Shown here piece after piece: positions 26,878 through 35,581 of a stretch of 44,939 nucleotides of DNA. Location: the NCBI GenBank assembly GCA_021814615.1, contig JAKAHZ010000013.1, positions 1 through 44,939 of the forward strand, written 5' to 3'. Both the position numbers and the translations under genes were made by a program. Position 1 is the first letter of the stretch, and each line of letters starts with the position of its first letter. The notes beneath the pieces were generated by a model. That model saw only the letters and a program-made list of their open reading frames with translations. It did no database searches and had not been told where the DNA came from. Origin of the DNA: Nitrospirota bacterium (GTDB taxonomy: Bacteria > Nitrospirota > UBA9217).

Positions 26878-28761
26878 ATGATGCGGAAAACCCCGGCCCC
26901 CTACCGGATCGCCGCGTTCGTCGGCTGTATCACGCTGCTGGTGTTCCTGCCGGCACTGCGGAACGGTTTCGTCAACTGGGACGACTACGTCACCATCCAT
27001 GACAATCCGCATGTCCGTAACTGGAGCGCCGAGTCGCTGTGGTGGATGCTGACGGACATGACGACCAACTGGCATCCGCTGACCTGGCTTTCCCATGCCC
27101 TGGATTATGCCGTATGGGGACTCGATCCGCGCGGACATCATCTGACGAGCATCCTCCTGCACGGATTGAACGCATGCCTGGTAGTGCTGTTCCTGGACAA
27201 GCTGCTGCGCGCCGCGGGCTTCAGACAGGCGCAGGGATCATCCTTCCCGGGTGAGAAGAGTATCGGCATCGCGGCGGGGAGCGCAGGCCTCCTGTTCGGC
27301 ATCCATCCGCTGCATGTCGAATCGGCTGTCTGGATAAGCGAACGCAAGGATGTGCTCTGCGCGTTCTTTGTCCTGCTCAGTCTGCTGGCATATATGAGCT
27401 ACGCTGACGCCAGGGCCGGACGGGCTGCGGGCGACCGTGACAGACGGGCCTTGCCGCCAGGGGCGTGGTACGCTTTGTCCTTTGCGGCCTTCTGCCTTGC
27501 CCTGGCGAGCAAACCCATGGCAGTGAGCCTTCCGCTGGCACTGCTGATCCTGGACTGGTATCCTTTCGGCCGTATCGGGAATCTCCGCACGGCCGCTCTT
27601 GCGGCGGCAGAGAAACTGCCCTTTCTTTCGGCCGGCGCAATTGTCGCGGTCTTGACGTTCATTGCCCAGAAGACGAGCGCCGGAGCGATCGTGCCCGACG
27701 CGGTGCCGCCGGCAACCCGGGTTCTGGTGTCGGCGCAATCCCTGGCCCTCTATCTCGCAAAACTGATGGTTCCCGTGGGGTTGAATGCGCTCTATCCCTA
27801 TCCGAAGAGCGCGCACCTGTTCTCTCTTGCATACGGCGGTGCGGCGCTTCTGATCCTCTGCATCACCGCGTTCTGTCTCCTCGCCGCGAGGCGCGAGAAA
27901 CTCTGGCTGGCGCTCTGGACTTTTTTCGTGCTCACCCTGTTGCCGGTCATCGGGATCGTGCGCGTCGGATATCAGTCCATGGCGGACCGGTATGTCTATG
28001 TGCCGGGCATAGCGTTCTTCCTGCTTTGCGGGCTGGCGGCAGCGCGTCTCTGGGAATTCGCCGGCGCTGTTCCGCAGAGGAGTGCGGCCAGAGGAGCGTT
28101 GATTGCACTCGGGGTCGCTGTCTGTGTCGTTCTCTCCGCCCTGACGATCGGGCGTATTGGGCAGTGGAAGGACACGATCACGCTCTGGAACGGCGTCATT
28201 GCACGCGAACCGGATAACGTACCACTTGCCTATAATCTCCGCGGCATCGCGTTCAAGGACCGTGGCCAATTCGACCTGGCCCTTGCCGATTATGACCGCG
28301 CGATTTCCCTGGCACCCGATTATGATGAACCCTATGTGAACCGGGGCATCCTGCGCCACCTCATGGGGAGGAGCGACCTTGCGCTTGCCGACTTTACGAC
28401 GGCACTGCGACTCCATCCCGGGTATGTGAATGCCCTGGTCAGCAGAGGCTACGTGCTCATGGAGTCCGGGTACCTCGATCTGGCCCGCGGGGACCTCGAT
28501 GCAGCCGTCGCGGCCGATCCGTCGGATGGAGACGCCCGACTGAACCGGGGCGCCCTGTTCGAGCGGCTGGGCCTGTCCGAACAGGCGCTGGAGGACTACA
28601 GCGCGGCGATCGACCGGGATCCCCTGGACGCGGAGGCCTGCAATAACCGCGGCAATCTTTACCAGCGGGCCGGCAAGGCGGAGTCCGCCGCACGGGATTT
28701 CCGCCGGGCCTGCGATCTGGGGCTGACCGAGGCTTGTGCATCGGCCGACAGGGGCCGCTGA
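26878..28761 (+). CDS. TMTC-like membrane glycosyltransferase with TPR arm, copy E (shortest)
   Basis: The product is 627 aa. AAGGA at 26863-26867 supports the ATG at 26878; a second ATG follows at once. Motifs: 'NGFVNWDDYVTIHDN', 'NWHPLTWLSHALDYAVWGLD', 'FGIHPLHVESAVWISERKD', 'ASKPMAVSLPLALLILDWYP' and 'MADRYVYVPGI'. Only five TPRs follow, ending in 'ACDLGLTEAC'. It is the last of the five tandem copies. A GC-rich hairpin (28767-28788) without a T tract lies just after the stop, and a promoter-like sequence at 28803 starts the next group. Confidence 0.85.
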   Translation: MMRKTPAPYRIAAFVGCITLLVFLPALRNGFVNWDDYVTIHDNPHVRNWSAESLWWMLTDMTTNWHPLTWLSHALDYAVWGLDPRGHHLTSILLHGLNACLVVLFLDKLLRAAGFRQAQGSSFPGEKSIGIAAGSAGLLFGIHPLHVESAVWISERKDVLCAFFVLLSLLAYMSYADARAGRAAGDRDRRALPPGAWYALSFAAFCLALASKPMAVSLPLALLILDWYPFGRIGNLRTAALAAAEKLPFLSAGAIVAVLTFIAQKTSAGAIVPDAVPPATRVLVSAQSLALYLAKLMVPVGLNALYPYPKSAHLFSLAYGGAALLILCITAFCLLAARREKLWLALWTFFVLTLLPVIGIVRVGYQSMADRYVYVPGIAFFLLCGLAAARLWEFAGAVPQRSAARGALIALGVAVCVVLSALTIGRIGQWKDTITLWNGVIAREPDNVPLAYNLRGIAFKDRGQFDLALADYDRAISLAPDYDEPYVNRGILRHLMGRSDLALADFTTALRLHPGYVNALVSRGYVLMESGYLDLARGDLDAAVAADPSDGDARLNRGALFERLGLSEQALEDYSAAIDRDPLDAEACNNRGNLYQRAGKAESAARDFRRACDLGLTEACASADRGR

Positions 28762-28802
28762 AGTCGCCGGAGGAACGAAGGCCTCCGGACCGCAGCCGGT
28801 GC

Positions 28803-28831
28803 TGGACAGGAAGCAGCACATTGTGTATTCT
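28803..28831 (+). promoter_or_regulatory. Candidate sigma70 promoter for the sugar-nucleotide genes
   Basis: TGGACA (28803-28808, five of six consensus bases) and TATTCT (28826-28831) lie 17 nt apart in the 131-nt gap after copy E. Transcription would start near 28838, about 55 nt before the ATG at 28893. This is a by-eye match. Confidence 0.45.
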
Positions 28832-28892
28832 CTTGGAGGACTGCGGGAACGAACGGCTCGCGGTATCGCAGGATGATCGAGGCGGATCTTTT

Positions 28893-30248
28893 ATGAACAA
28901 AGGGATGATGCGGTTGTGGGGCGAGAATGGCCTGCTGACCGTCCTGGCCTTCGTGCTTTTAGCGGGGAGTCTCGTCTTCCGCTGGCAGTATGCGGTGGCC
29001 TCATCGACGACCGATTATTATCTCTCCTGGGTAGTTCCGGAAGCGCTCGCCCGGGCTCCGATCGGAGACATTTATGCCGCTGATGCACAGCAACGGATGG
29101 AGGCTGTATTGCGTGAGACGCCGGCCGCCGGAAGCCAAGACCGCCTGGAGGCGGATGCGGCGGTGACCGCCGAATTGTACCGAAACGGCGCCTATTCCAT
29201 TCACTCTCCCTTCTTGTACAGTGTTGTGGCCTTGCTGTCCCGCGGCGACTATGAAGCGGATCGCCGGGTGTTCATCGCTTTTTGCATCGCCTGCTTCAGC
29301 GCGGCCGTTCTGCTCCTGGGCACGGTCCTCGGTTTCGGGCTGCCCCTGTCGATGCTCTTTCTGGTTTTTTTCAATTATCAAAGCGCACCCCTGGTGTCGG
29401 ATATGACTGTCGGCAACGTCAACCAAGTCCAGCTGCTGCAGATCGCCCTGTTCTCCGCGCTCCTTGCCCGGGCGCACAGGTTTGCAGCAGGAGTCATGCT
29501 CGGCCTGGGGATAATGTTCAAACTGAATACCGCCTTTCTGCTTCCCGTCGCGGCATTGGCGCCCCTGCTCGACGGCGAATGGAGGAAAGGGAGTCGCCTG
29601 CTCGCGGGTACGGCGGCAGGCGCTGCGGGTGCCGTATTCCTGTCGCTTGCATCGATCGGGACTTGGTCGATGTGGGGTGCTTTTTTTCGGAACCTGTTCG
29701 CCAGGATGAACGTGCCGTCCCTCAACGGCGTCTGTCCGCTCGAGAACGGGAACTATGGGTTGTCTATGCTTCTCTATCGAGCGACGAACAGGGACGTTTC
29801 TTCCCTGCTGGCGATGCTGCTGCTGGCAGCTGTCGCGGCGGTTTTTCTTCTGACTCGGCGCGTCGCCGGCCGTGCAAGCGATCGGGAGCGGGCGTTGCAG
29901 GAAGCATTTCTGGCCGCCGGCGCGGGCAGCGCGATCATGCTGCTTTCCAGCCCCCTGGTCTGGTTGCACTACTATCTCTTTCTCGTCCCGGCGGCGCTCT
30001 ATCTACTGCGGCCGGCCGGTGACGGCGGGCGGGTGATCCTACGGATCGCGGCGGGCTTCGCCCTGGCGCTCCTCTCGACGCTCGTTGCCATGCTGCTGGA
30101 TGATGTCCTGTACGAAGCGATCGCGGTGAACGCCGCCGCGCTCCTGCTGCTGCTGCTGATACTTCTCGAGAGGTGGCTCGATAGAACAAGTGGCGCCATC
30201 ATGCCGGCTGGCGCCGCAGCGCAGGAAGGAGCATCGGCCAATGACTGA
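28893..30248 (+). CDS. GT87/DUF2029-type polyprenyl-phosphate-dependent membrane glycosyltransferase
   Basis: The product is 451 aa; GAGG at 28879-28882 and the ATG at 28893 set the start. It is a polytopic protein with about 10 membrane segments. The first outside loop contains 'SSTTDYYLSWVVPEALARAP', then 'YSIHSPFLYSVVALLS'; the Asp early in this loop and the 'HSPFLY' segment fit the GT-C plan of GT87 mannosyltransferases. 'LVSDMTVGNVNQVQLLQIAL' and 'GIMFKLNTAFLLPVAAL' resemble the 'G-N-x-N' and 'K-x-x-P' helices of that family, and 'LLSSPLVWLHYYLFLVPA' is also typical. Such enzymes use polyprenyl-phosphate sugars made by GT2 enzymes, two of which lie downstream. It overlaps the next gene by 8 nt. 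Confidence 0.75.
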   Translation: MNKGMMRLWGENGLLTVLAFVLLAGSLVFRWQYAVASSTTDYYLSWVVPEALARAPIGDIYAADAQQRMEAVLRETPAAGSQDRLEADAAVTAELYRNGAYSIHSPFLYSVVALLSRGDYEADRRVFIAFCIACFSAAVLLLGTVLGFGLPLSMLFLVFFNYQSAPLVSDMTVGNVNQVQLLQIALFSALLARAHRFAAGVMLGLGIMFKLNTAFLLPVAALAPLLDGEWRKGSRLLAGTAAGAAGAVFLSLASIGTWSMWGAFFRNLFARMNVPSLNGVCPLENGNYGLSMLLYRATNRDVSSLLAMLLLAAVAAVFLLTRRVAGRASDRERALQEAFLAAGAGSAIMLLSSPLVWLHYYLFLVPAALYLLRPAGDGGRVILRIAAGFALALLSTLVAMLLDDVLYEAIAVNAAALLLLLLILLERWLDRTSGAIMPAGAAAQEGASAND

Positions 30249-31449
30249 TCGGAAACCGGCATCCAACGATGTCTGCATCGTCGGCGGACTGGGCCGCGTG
30301 GGCCTGCCGCTCGGCTTGTCTTTCGCTCGTGCCGGTCAACGCGTCGTTCTCTATGACATCGACGAGGAAAAGGCGCGCCTCGTCCATTCGGGGACCATGC
30401 CCTTTCGTGAGGAGGACGCCGAGGACGTTCTCCGCGAGGTGCTGGGCCGGCAGCTGTTCCTTTCCGCCGATGTGAGCGCCGTGTCGTCGGCGCGGTTCAT
30501 CATCATCGTCATCGGCACGCCGGTGGACGAGCACCTGAACCCGCAGGCGGGAGCGCTGAACCGGTTGCTGCGTGACATCGCGGCGCATCTTCGTGACGAC
30601 CACCACATCGTGCTGCGCAGCACGCTCTTTCCCGGGACCACGGAGCGGATCTGGCGCGATCTGCGGTCGCGAGGGCTTCGCACCCGGGTCTCCTTCTGCC
30701 CCGAGCGCATTGCCGAGGGCAGGGCCATGGCCGAGCTGCGCAGCCTGCCCCAGATCATCTCCTCCTGCGATGATGATGGTATTGCCGAGGCGCGTGAGCT
30801 CTTCTCCCGGCTGACCCGGGATATCGTGGTCCTCCGCCCCCTGGAGGCCGAGCTGGCCAAGCTCTTCACGAACGCCTGGCGGTACATTCATTTCGCCATC
30901 TCGAACCAGTTCTTCCAGATCGCGGCGCAGCACGACGTGGACTATTACCGCATCCATGAGGCGATGACGCACAACTATCCCCGGACCTACGGGCTTGCCA
31001 CTGCGGGGCTCACGGCGGGCCCCTGCCTGTTCAAGGACACGATGCAGCTTGCCGCGTTCAGCAACAACACCTTCTTTCTCGGCCATTCGGCAATGCTGAT
31101 CAACGAAGGCCTGCCGAACGTGATCGTCCAGAAGCTGAAGGAACGGCACCTCCTCCGGGACCGCACGGTCGGCATTCTGGGCATGGCGTACAAGGGTGAC
31201 AGCGACGATGCCCGGGCCTCCTTGTCCTATAAGCTGAAAAAGATCTTGGAACTCGAAGCGCGGGCGGTGCTCTGCACGGACCCCCATGTCCGTGACGAGT
31301 CGCTCCTGCCGTTGGACGACGTTATCAGCCGAGCGGACATCCTCGTGCTCGGAGCGCCGCACGGGATCTACCGGGACCTCACGTTCGATCGATCGGCCAA
31401 GATTGTCGTGGACCTCTGGAATTTCTGGGGAGGGGGAGGGCTCTTTTGA
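30241..31449 (+). CDS. UDP-glucose/GDP-mannose dehydrogenase-family nucleotide-sugar dehydrogenase
   Basis: The product is 402 aa. AAGGAG at 30226-30231 supports the ATG at 30241. Domain 1 is a Rossmann fold ('VCIVGGLGRVGLPLGLSFA', 'VVLYDID'). 'VIGTPVDEHLNPQ' and 'LRSTLFPGTTERI' are standard family segments. The central helix has 'AKLFTNAWRYIHFAISNQF', with the conserved Lys and Asn. The catalytic Cys is in 'TAGPCLFKDTMQLA'. The C-terminal domain has 'VGILGMAYKGDSDDARAS'. The enzyme should oxidise a UDP- or GDP-hexose to the uronic acid using NAD. Which sugar cannot be told. It is followed by an epimerase, so a uronic acid or a derivative probably enters the glycan. Confidence 0.88.
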   Translation: MTDRKPASNDVCIVGGLGRVGLPLGLSFARAGQRVVLYDIDEEKARLVHSGTMPFREEDAEDVLREVLGRQLFLSADVSAVSSARFIIIVIGTPVDEHLNPQAGALNRLLRDIAAHLRDDHHIVLRSTLFPGTTERIWRDLRSRGLRTRVSFCPERIAEGRAMAELRSLPQIISSCDDDGIAEARELFSRLTRDIVVLRPLEAELAKLFTNAWRYIHFAISNQFFQIAAQHDVDYYRIHEAMTHNYPRTYGLATAGLTAGPCLFKDTMQLAAFSNNTFFLGHSAMLINEGLPNVIVQKLKERHLLRDRTVGILGMAYKGDSDDARASLSYKLKKILELEARAVLCTDPHVRDESLLPLDDVISRADILVLGAPHGIYRDLTFDRSAKIVVDLWNFWGGGGLF

Positions 31450-31451
31450 CC

Positions 31452-32471
31452 ATGAAGATCCTGGTAACCGGCGCGGCGGGCTTCATCGGCGGCTACCTGG
31501 TCCCGGAGCTCCTGGAACGGGGGCACGAGGTCGTCGGGCTGGACAACCTTTCCAAGTACGGACCCGTGGAAAAGAGCTTCGACCGGCATCCGCGGTATGC
31601 CTTCGTCGCCGGCGATGCCAAGGACACGGGCCTGCTCAGGGAACTTGCGACGGACTGCGACCAGATCGTTGCGGTGGCGGCGGTCATCGGCGGCATCTCG
31701 CTCTTCCATACGCTGGCCTACGATCTTCTGGCGGAGAACGAGCGGATCACGGCGGCGACCTTCGACGCGGCGCTTTGGGCGCGGAAGAACCGGAGGCTCC
31801 GGAAGATCAACGTGCTCTCCTCGTCAATGGTCTACGAACGGACGGCGGTCTACCCGACGCCGGAGGGGGAACAGCTGCGCTGCCCGCCGCCTGCATCGAC
31901 CTACGGGTTCCAGAAACTGGCCTGCGAGTATTTCGCCCGCGGCGCCTGGGAACAGCACGGTCTTCCCTTTACGATCATCCGCCCCTTCAATGCCGTGGGC
32001 ATCGGCGAAAAGCGCGCGAAGGTCGAGAAGGAGGTCCTGTCGGGCAATATCCGGCTCGCCATGAGCCACGTGGTGCCCGATCTGGTCCAGAAGGTGATCA
32101 AGGGCCAGGACCCGCTCCACTTGCTCGGAGCCGGCAATCAGGTCCGGCATTACACCTATGCCGGCGATCTCGCGCGGGGGATCCGGCTCTGCATCGAGAG
32201 TCCGGCTGCGGAGAATGAGGACTTCAATATTTCCACGACCGCATCCACGACAGTGATCGAGCTTGCCCGCGCCATCTGGGCCAAGGTCCACGGCGACCGG
32301 CCCTTCCGGTTCGTGACCGATCCGCCGTTCACCCATGATGTGCAGAAACGGATCCCTGCCGTGGAAAAGGCGAAGACGGTCCTGGGATTCGAGGCGCAAA
32401 CCACGCTCGACAAGATGCTGGACGAGGTCATCCCCTGGATCCGGGAGCAGGTCCGGACAGGCGGAATCTGA
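31452..32471 (+). CDS. NAD-dependent sugar epimerase/dehydratase
   Basis: The product is 339 aa from the ATG at 31452, just after the dehydrogenase stop. It is an extended short-chain dehydrogenase: NAD site 'VTGAAGFIGGYL' at residues 5-16, 'LDNLSKYGP', and the active-site Ser-Ser ('NVLSSSMVYERT') with 'STYGFQKLACEYF' carrying the Tyr-x3-Lys pair. 'IIRPFNAVGIGEKRA' and 'RHYTYAGDLARGI' follow as in UDP-glucuronate or GDP-mannose epimerases. It probably acts on the product of the preceding dehydrogenase, but other nucleotide sugars are possible. It overlaps the GT2 gene downstream by one base. Confidence 0.88.
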   Translation: MKILVTGAAGFIGGYLVPELLERGHEVVGLDNLSKYGPVEKSFDRHPRYAFVAGDAKDTGLLRELATDCDQIVAVAAVIGGISLFHTLAYDLLAENERITAATFDAALWARKNRRLRKINVLSSSMVYERTAVYPTPEGEQLRCPPPASTYGFQKLACEYFARGAWEQHGLPFTIIRPFNAVGIGEKRAKVEKEVLSGNIRLAMSHVVPDLVQKVIKGQDPLHLLGAGNQVRHYTYAGDLARGIRLCIESPAAENEDFNISTTASTTVIELARAIWAKVHGDRPFRFVTDPPFTHDVQKRIPAVEKAKTVLGFEAQTTLDKMLDEVIPWIREQVRTGGI

Positions 32472-33178
32472 TGGAGCCGAAACCGTTGGGGATCGTGATC
32501 CCCGTGTACAACGAGGCCGACACGATTGCCGAGACGCTCCGGAGGATTCGGGGCGCAGTAACCACGCCGCATACCGTATACCTCGTGCATGACCGGCCGG
32601 AGGACACCACGCTTCCCGCTGCGGCGCCGTTCCGCGGAGACGGCATGGATATCTCGTTCATCGAGAATCCCGAGGGGGGAGCGGCGCATGCCATACGGAA
32701 AGGTCTGCGCACGGCGCAGCACGATCTTTTGCTCGTGACCATGGCGGACCTGTCCGACGATCCGGCGGTCATCGATCGCATGGTCGCGCGGATGAACGAA
32801 GGCTTCCATCTGGTCTGCGGCTCCCGCTATATGCAGGGAGGCAGCCAGGAAGGCGGGCCGCTGATCAAGAGGATGCTTTCCCGGCTGGCCGGCGTGAGCC
32901 TCTTCTGGCTGGGCGTGTCGCCGGTGCACGACATCACGAACAGTTTCAAGCTCTACCGCAAAAGCATGCTGGAACACATGGAGATCACGAGCGCCGCGGG
33001 GTTCACGGTGGGGATGGAGATCGCGGTAAAGGCTATCCGGCAGGGGTACCGCGTCGCCGAAGTACCCTGCTCCTGGACGGAACGGACAGCGGGTCAGTCG
33101 CGGTTCCGGCTGTTCCGGTGGCTGCCGGCCTATCTCACATGGTACTGCTATGCCCTGCGCACGGCGATAACGCGATGA
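32471..33178 (+). CDS. GT2 glycosyltransferase, polyprenyl-phosphate mannose synthase-like
   Basis: The product is 235 aa, a single GT-A domain without a membrane tail. 'IVIPVYNEADTIAETLRRI' is the N-terminal nucleotide site, 'ENPEGGAAHAIRKGL' the central one, and 'MADLSDDPAVIDRMV' gives the metal-binding acidic group. The C-terminal 'AVKAIRQGYRVAEVPCSW' plus 'TERTAGQSRFRLFRW' is the DPM1-like acceptor end. Such enzymes load a hexose (usually mannose from GDP-mannose) onto polyprenyl phosphate, the donor used by GT-C enzymes. Seven TMTC-like proteins and one GT87-like protein encoded nearby would be its customers. The sugar is not proven. Confidence 0.82.
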   Translation: MEPKPLGIVIPVYNEADTIAETLRRIRGAVTTPHTVYLVHDRPEDTTLPAAAPFRGDGMDISFIENPEGGAAHAIRKGLRTAQHDLLLVTMADLSDDPAVIDRMVARMNEGFHLVCGSRYMQGGSQEGGPLIKRMLSRLAGVSLFWLGVSPVHDITNSFKLYRKSMLEHMEITSAAGFTVGMEIAVKAIRQGYRVAEVPCSWTERTAGQSRFRLFRWLPAYLTWYCYALRTAITR

Positions 33179-33232
33179 AATACGGCGAAACGAACGCTGT
33201 CCGGACGGACGGCGTCCCGAGGACGGTATTGC

Positions 33233-34009
33233 ATGAACGGTCATAATCCGGAACCGGCGGCGACTCGGATCTGCCTGGTCGTGCCCTGCTACAATGAGGC
33301 GGAGCGGCTCGCGCCGGAGCAGTTCCTTTCCGCGCTGAGGAACGAATTACGCCTTAACCTGCTCTTCGTGGACGACGGCAGCACGGACAGGACCGGCCGG
33401 GTGCTGGCAGACCTCTGCGCAACGACGCCGGAGCGGATCCGCTGTCTTCGCCGTTCCGTCAACGGAGGCAAGGCGGAGGCCGTGCGGGAGGGAGTGCTCG
33501 CGGCGCTCAGCGGGGGATATGGGCTGATCGGGTACTGGGATGCGGACCTGGCGACGCCGCTCGCCGAGCTCAAGGAAGTTGCATCGTATTTCGAGAGCCC
33601 CCGCATAAACGCCGTGCTCTGCTCGCGAGTCAATCTGCTCGGCCGGAATGTGCGTCGTCGGCTCTGGCGGCACTACTTCGGACGATTCTCCGCCACGCTC
33701 ATCTCCTTCGCCCTGCGCATGGGCGTCTACGACACCCAGTGCGGGGCAAAGTTGTTTCGCGCGAACGACGGCCTGCGCGCCGTGTTCGACCGCCCCTTCA
33801 CGACGACCTGGGTCTTTGATGCGGAGATCCTCGCGAGGTTTCAGGTGCTCACCGGCGGGGGAGAAAGGGACATGGGGATCATCGAACATCCCGTGCGGGA
33901 ATGGCGGGATGTTCCGGGGTCGAAGGTCCGTTTCGGGAATGTGCTTCGCACGGCCGCGGATCTCTGCCGGATCCGCCGGTATGTGCAGCGGAACCGCAGG
34001 GGTCTGTGA
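33233..34009 (+). CDS. GT2 glycosyltransferase, ALG5-like polyprenyl-phosphate glucose synthase
   Basis: The product is 258 aa; GAGGA at 33219-33223 precedes the ATG by 9 nt. 'LVVPCYNEAERLAPEQF', 'LLFVDDGSTDRTGRVL', 'NGGKAEAVREGV' and 'IGYWDADLATPLAELKEV' follow the order seen in dolichyl-phosphate beta-glucosyltransferase (ALG5) and its bacterial relatives. 'VYDTQCGAKLFRAND' and 'TTWVFDAEILARF' are strong ALG5-type motifs. It differs from the preceding GT2 gene, so the locus may make two lipid-linked sugars. It ends 15 nt from the converging radical SAM gene on the other strand. Confidence 0.82.
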   Translation: MNGHNPEPAATRICLVVPCYNEAERLAPEQFLSALRNELRLNLLFVDDGSTDRTGRVLADLCATTPERIRCLRRSVNGGKAEAVREGVLAALSGGYGLIGYWDADLATPLAELKEVASYFESPRINAVLCSRVNLLGRNVRRRLWRHYFGRFSATLISFALRMGVYDTQCGAKLFRANDGLRAVFDRPFTTTWVFDAEILARFQVLTGGGERDMGIIEHPVREWRDVPGSKVRFGNVLRTAADLCRIRRYVQRNRRGL

Positions 34010-34024
34010 GCATGCAGACCATGG

Positions 34025-35431
34025 TTATCCCTTCCGGGCCAGGATGTATTCCGCCAGATTCACCAAGCCCCGAAGATTGCGCTTCACATCCTCCCCGGTG
34101 CGCATCCGGGAAAACCGCTTGAGCAGGTAACCGGGACGGAAATAGAACTGCCGGTAGGCCCGGCGGTGGGTCCGCTCCAGTTCCTCTTTGGTGAGGCCCG
34201 CGGGAATGAATACGGGGAACCAGATGGTGTACTTGCTGAGGTCCTGCGTGTCGAAGGTTCCGAAATCCTTCGCCGTGTCCCAGAGCTCCGTGCCCGGGTA
34301 GGGCGTCAGGAGCTGAAACTGCGCATAGTCCGCATCGATCTCCACGGCGAACCGGATCGTTTCCTCCATCGTCTCCCGGGTCTCCTTGGGCAGGCCGAAG
34401 ACAAAGGTGCCCCGCGCCTCCATTCCCGCTTCGTGGGTCCACCGGAACGCCCGGCGGACCTGGTCGAGCGTGAATCCCTTCTTGATCGCATCGAGGACCT
34501 GCTGATTCCCCGACTCCACGCCGTAGGAAACATGCCAGCACCCGCTTGCCGCCATGCGCCGCAGCATATCGGGTTCCGCCGAATCGACGCGCATCCAGGC
34601 TGACCAGGCGAGGCCCAGGGGCTTGATCAGGTCGCAGAACGTTTCCGTCCATGTCCGGGAGAGGCCCAAATTGTCGTCCCAGAGCAGGATCTCGCGCGCT
34701 CCGTAGCGCTCTTTGAGCATCCGGATCTCGGCGATCACGTTCCCGGGGCTCCGGAGCGTCACCTTGCCGCGAAAGACCTTGGCGCAGGAGCAGAAGGTGC
34801 ACCGGTAGGGGCAGCCGCGGCTGCACATGACCGAGAACGCAGGCAGACGCCGGTAATGGAGAACCGAGGGGCGGTACCGGTCCAGGGGCAGGAGATGGCG
34901 GGCAGGGAAGGGGATCGCGTCGAGGTCGGTGATGCGGGGGCGGGGCTCGGTGATCAGGATACGCCCCTCCTTCCGGAATCCGATGCCCCGGCAGGATGCG
35001 AGGTTCCCTGCGGCCGCATGGAGGTCCGCGAGCTCCCGGAAGGTCTCTTCGCCTTCACCGATCACCACCGCATCGACGGCCTCATTCTCAAGCAGCTCTT
35101 CCGGCAGCGCCGTCGGGTGGGGGCCGCCCAGGACCGTAAGCACGCGGGGGGCAGCCTCCTTCACCACTGCGCAGAGCTCAAGGGCGCGGTACACCGTCGG
35201 TGTGATCACGCTCATACCGACAATGCCGGGAGTGAAAGACCGGAGCTCTGCGCGCAGGATCTCGGCGGTAACCGGGACCACCGAGCCGTCCAGGATTTTC
35301 ACCTGGTGGCGCGGCTCCAGGACTGCGGCGAGGTAGGCGAGCCCCAGGGGCGGCAGGTACGTGCCGGAGCGGGCAAGCTTGCCGTACCGTTCTTCGCCGG
35401 ATTGGGGCGGGACTATGAGCAGGATGTTCAT
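34025..35431 (-). CDS. B12-binding-type radical SAM protein
   Basis: The product is 468 aa on the minus strand. An N-terminal B12-binding-like Rossmann domain (residues 1-130: 'MNILLIVPP', 'LPPLGLAYLAAVLE', 'TVLGGPHPTALPEELL', 'VVIGEGEETF') precedes the radical SAM core with 'CSRGCPYRCTFCSC' (about residue 205) and 'ILLWDDNLGLSRTW'. 'SYGVESGNQQVLDAIKKGF' and 'FGLPKETRETMEE' are typical of the class that includes methyltransferases and ring-forming enzymes. The DxHxxG cobalamin motif is absent, so cobalamin might bind base-off or not at all. It is the only gene reading leftwards inside the sugar cluster. The substrate is unknown. Confidence 0.85.
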   Translation of the reverse strand: MNILLIVPPQSGEERYGKLARSGTYLPPLGLAYLAAVLEPRHQVKILDGSVVPVTAEILRAELRSFTPGIVGMSVITPTVYRALELCAVVKEAAPRVLTVLGGPHPTALPEELLENEAVDAVVIGEGEETFRELADLHAAAGNLASCRGIGFRKEGRILITEPRPRITDLDAIPFPARHLLPLDRYRPSVLHYRRLPAFSVMCSRGCPYRCTFCSCAKVFRGKVTLRSPGNVIAEIRMLKERYGAREILLWDDNLGLSRTWTETFCDLIKPLGLAWSAWMRVDSAEPDMLRRMAASGCWHVSYGVESGNQQVLDAIKKGFTLDQVRRAFRWTHEAGMEARGTFVFGLPKETRETMEETIRFAVEIDADYAQFQLLTPYPGTELWDTAKDFGTFDTQDLSKYTIWFPVFIPAGLTKEELERTHRRAYRQFYFRPGYLLKRFSRMRTGEDVKRNLRGLVNLAEYILARKG

Positions 35432-35482
35432 GGGAAGGGTCCGGCGGGAACGACCGGGGCCGGTTCCTGTCGGGACTGCCGG

Positions 35483-35511
35483 ATTATACCCGGTCCTCTG
35501 CGCTGCACCAA
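35483..35511 (-). promoter_or_regulatory. Candidate promoter for the minus-strand radical SAM gene
   Basis: Read on the minus strand, TTGGTG (35506-35511) and a perfect TATAAT (35483-35488) are 17 nt apart. Transcription would start about 45 nt before the ATG at 35431. The 150-nt intergenic space also holds the rightward promoter at 35547, so this is a divergent promoter region. Confidence 0.5.
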
Positions 35512-35546
35512 GAAGAATAGGGCCAGCAGGTTCCTGCCCGATGACA

Positions 35547-35576
35547 TTGACTTTCTGGCGCGGCCCATCGTACTAT
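35547..35576 (+). promoter_or_regulatory. Candidate promoter giving a leaderless transcript
   Basis: TTGACT (35547-35552) and TACTAT (35571-35576) have an 18-nt spacer. The expected transcription start falls at or next to the ATG of copy F at 35582, and no ribosome-binding sequence is visible before that codon. A leaderless mRNA is therefore possible. Confidence 0.5.
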
Positions 35577-35581
35577 GATGA

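Noticed and set aside
28767-28788. GC-rich hairpin just after the stop of copy E
   Set aside because: A 7-bp stem with an 8-nt loop but no T tract. It may slow polymerase or protect an RNA end, but I cannot call it a terminator.
34001-34020. Small hairpin (6-bp stem) between the converging ALG5-like and radical SAM genes
   Set aside because: The stem is short and no T tract follows on either strand, so it does not meet the pattern of an intrinsic terminator.
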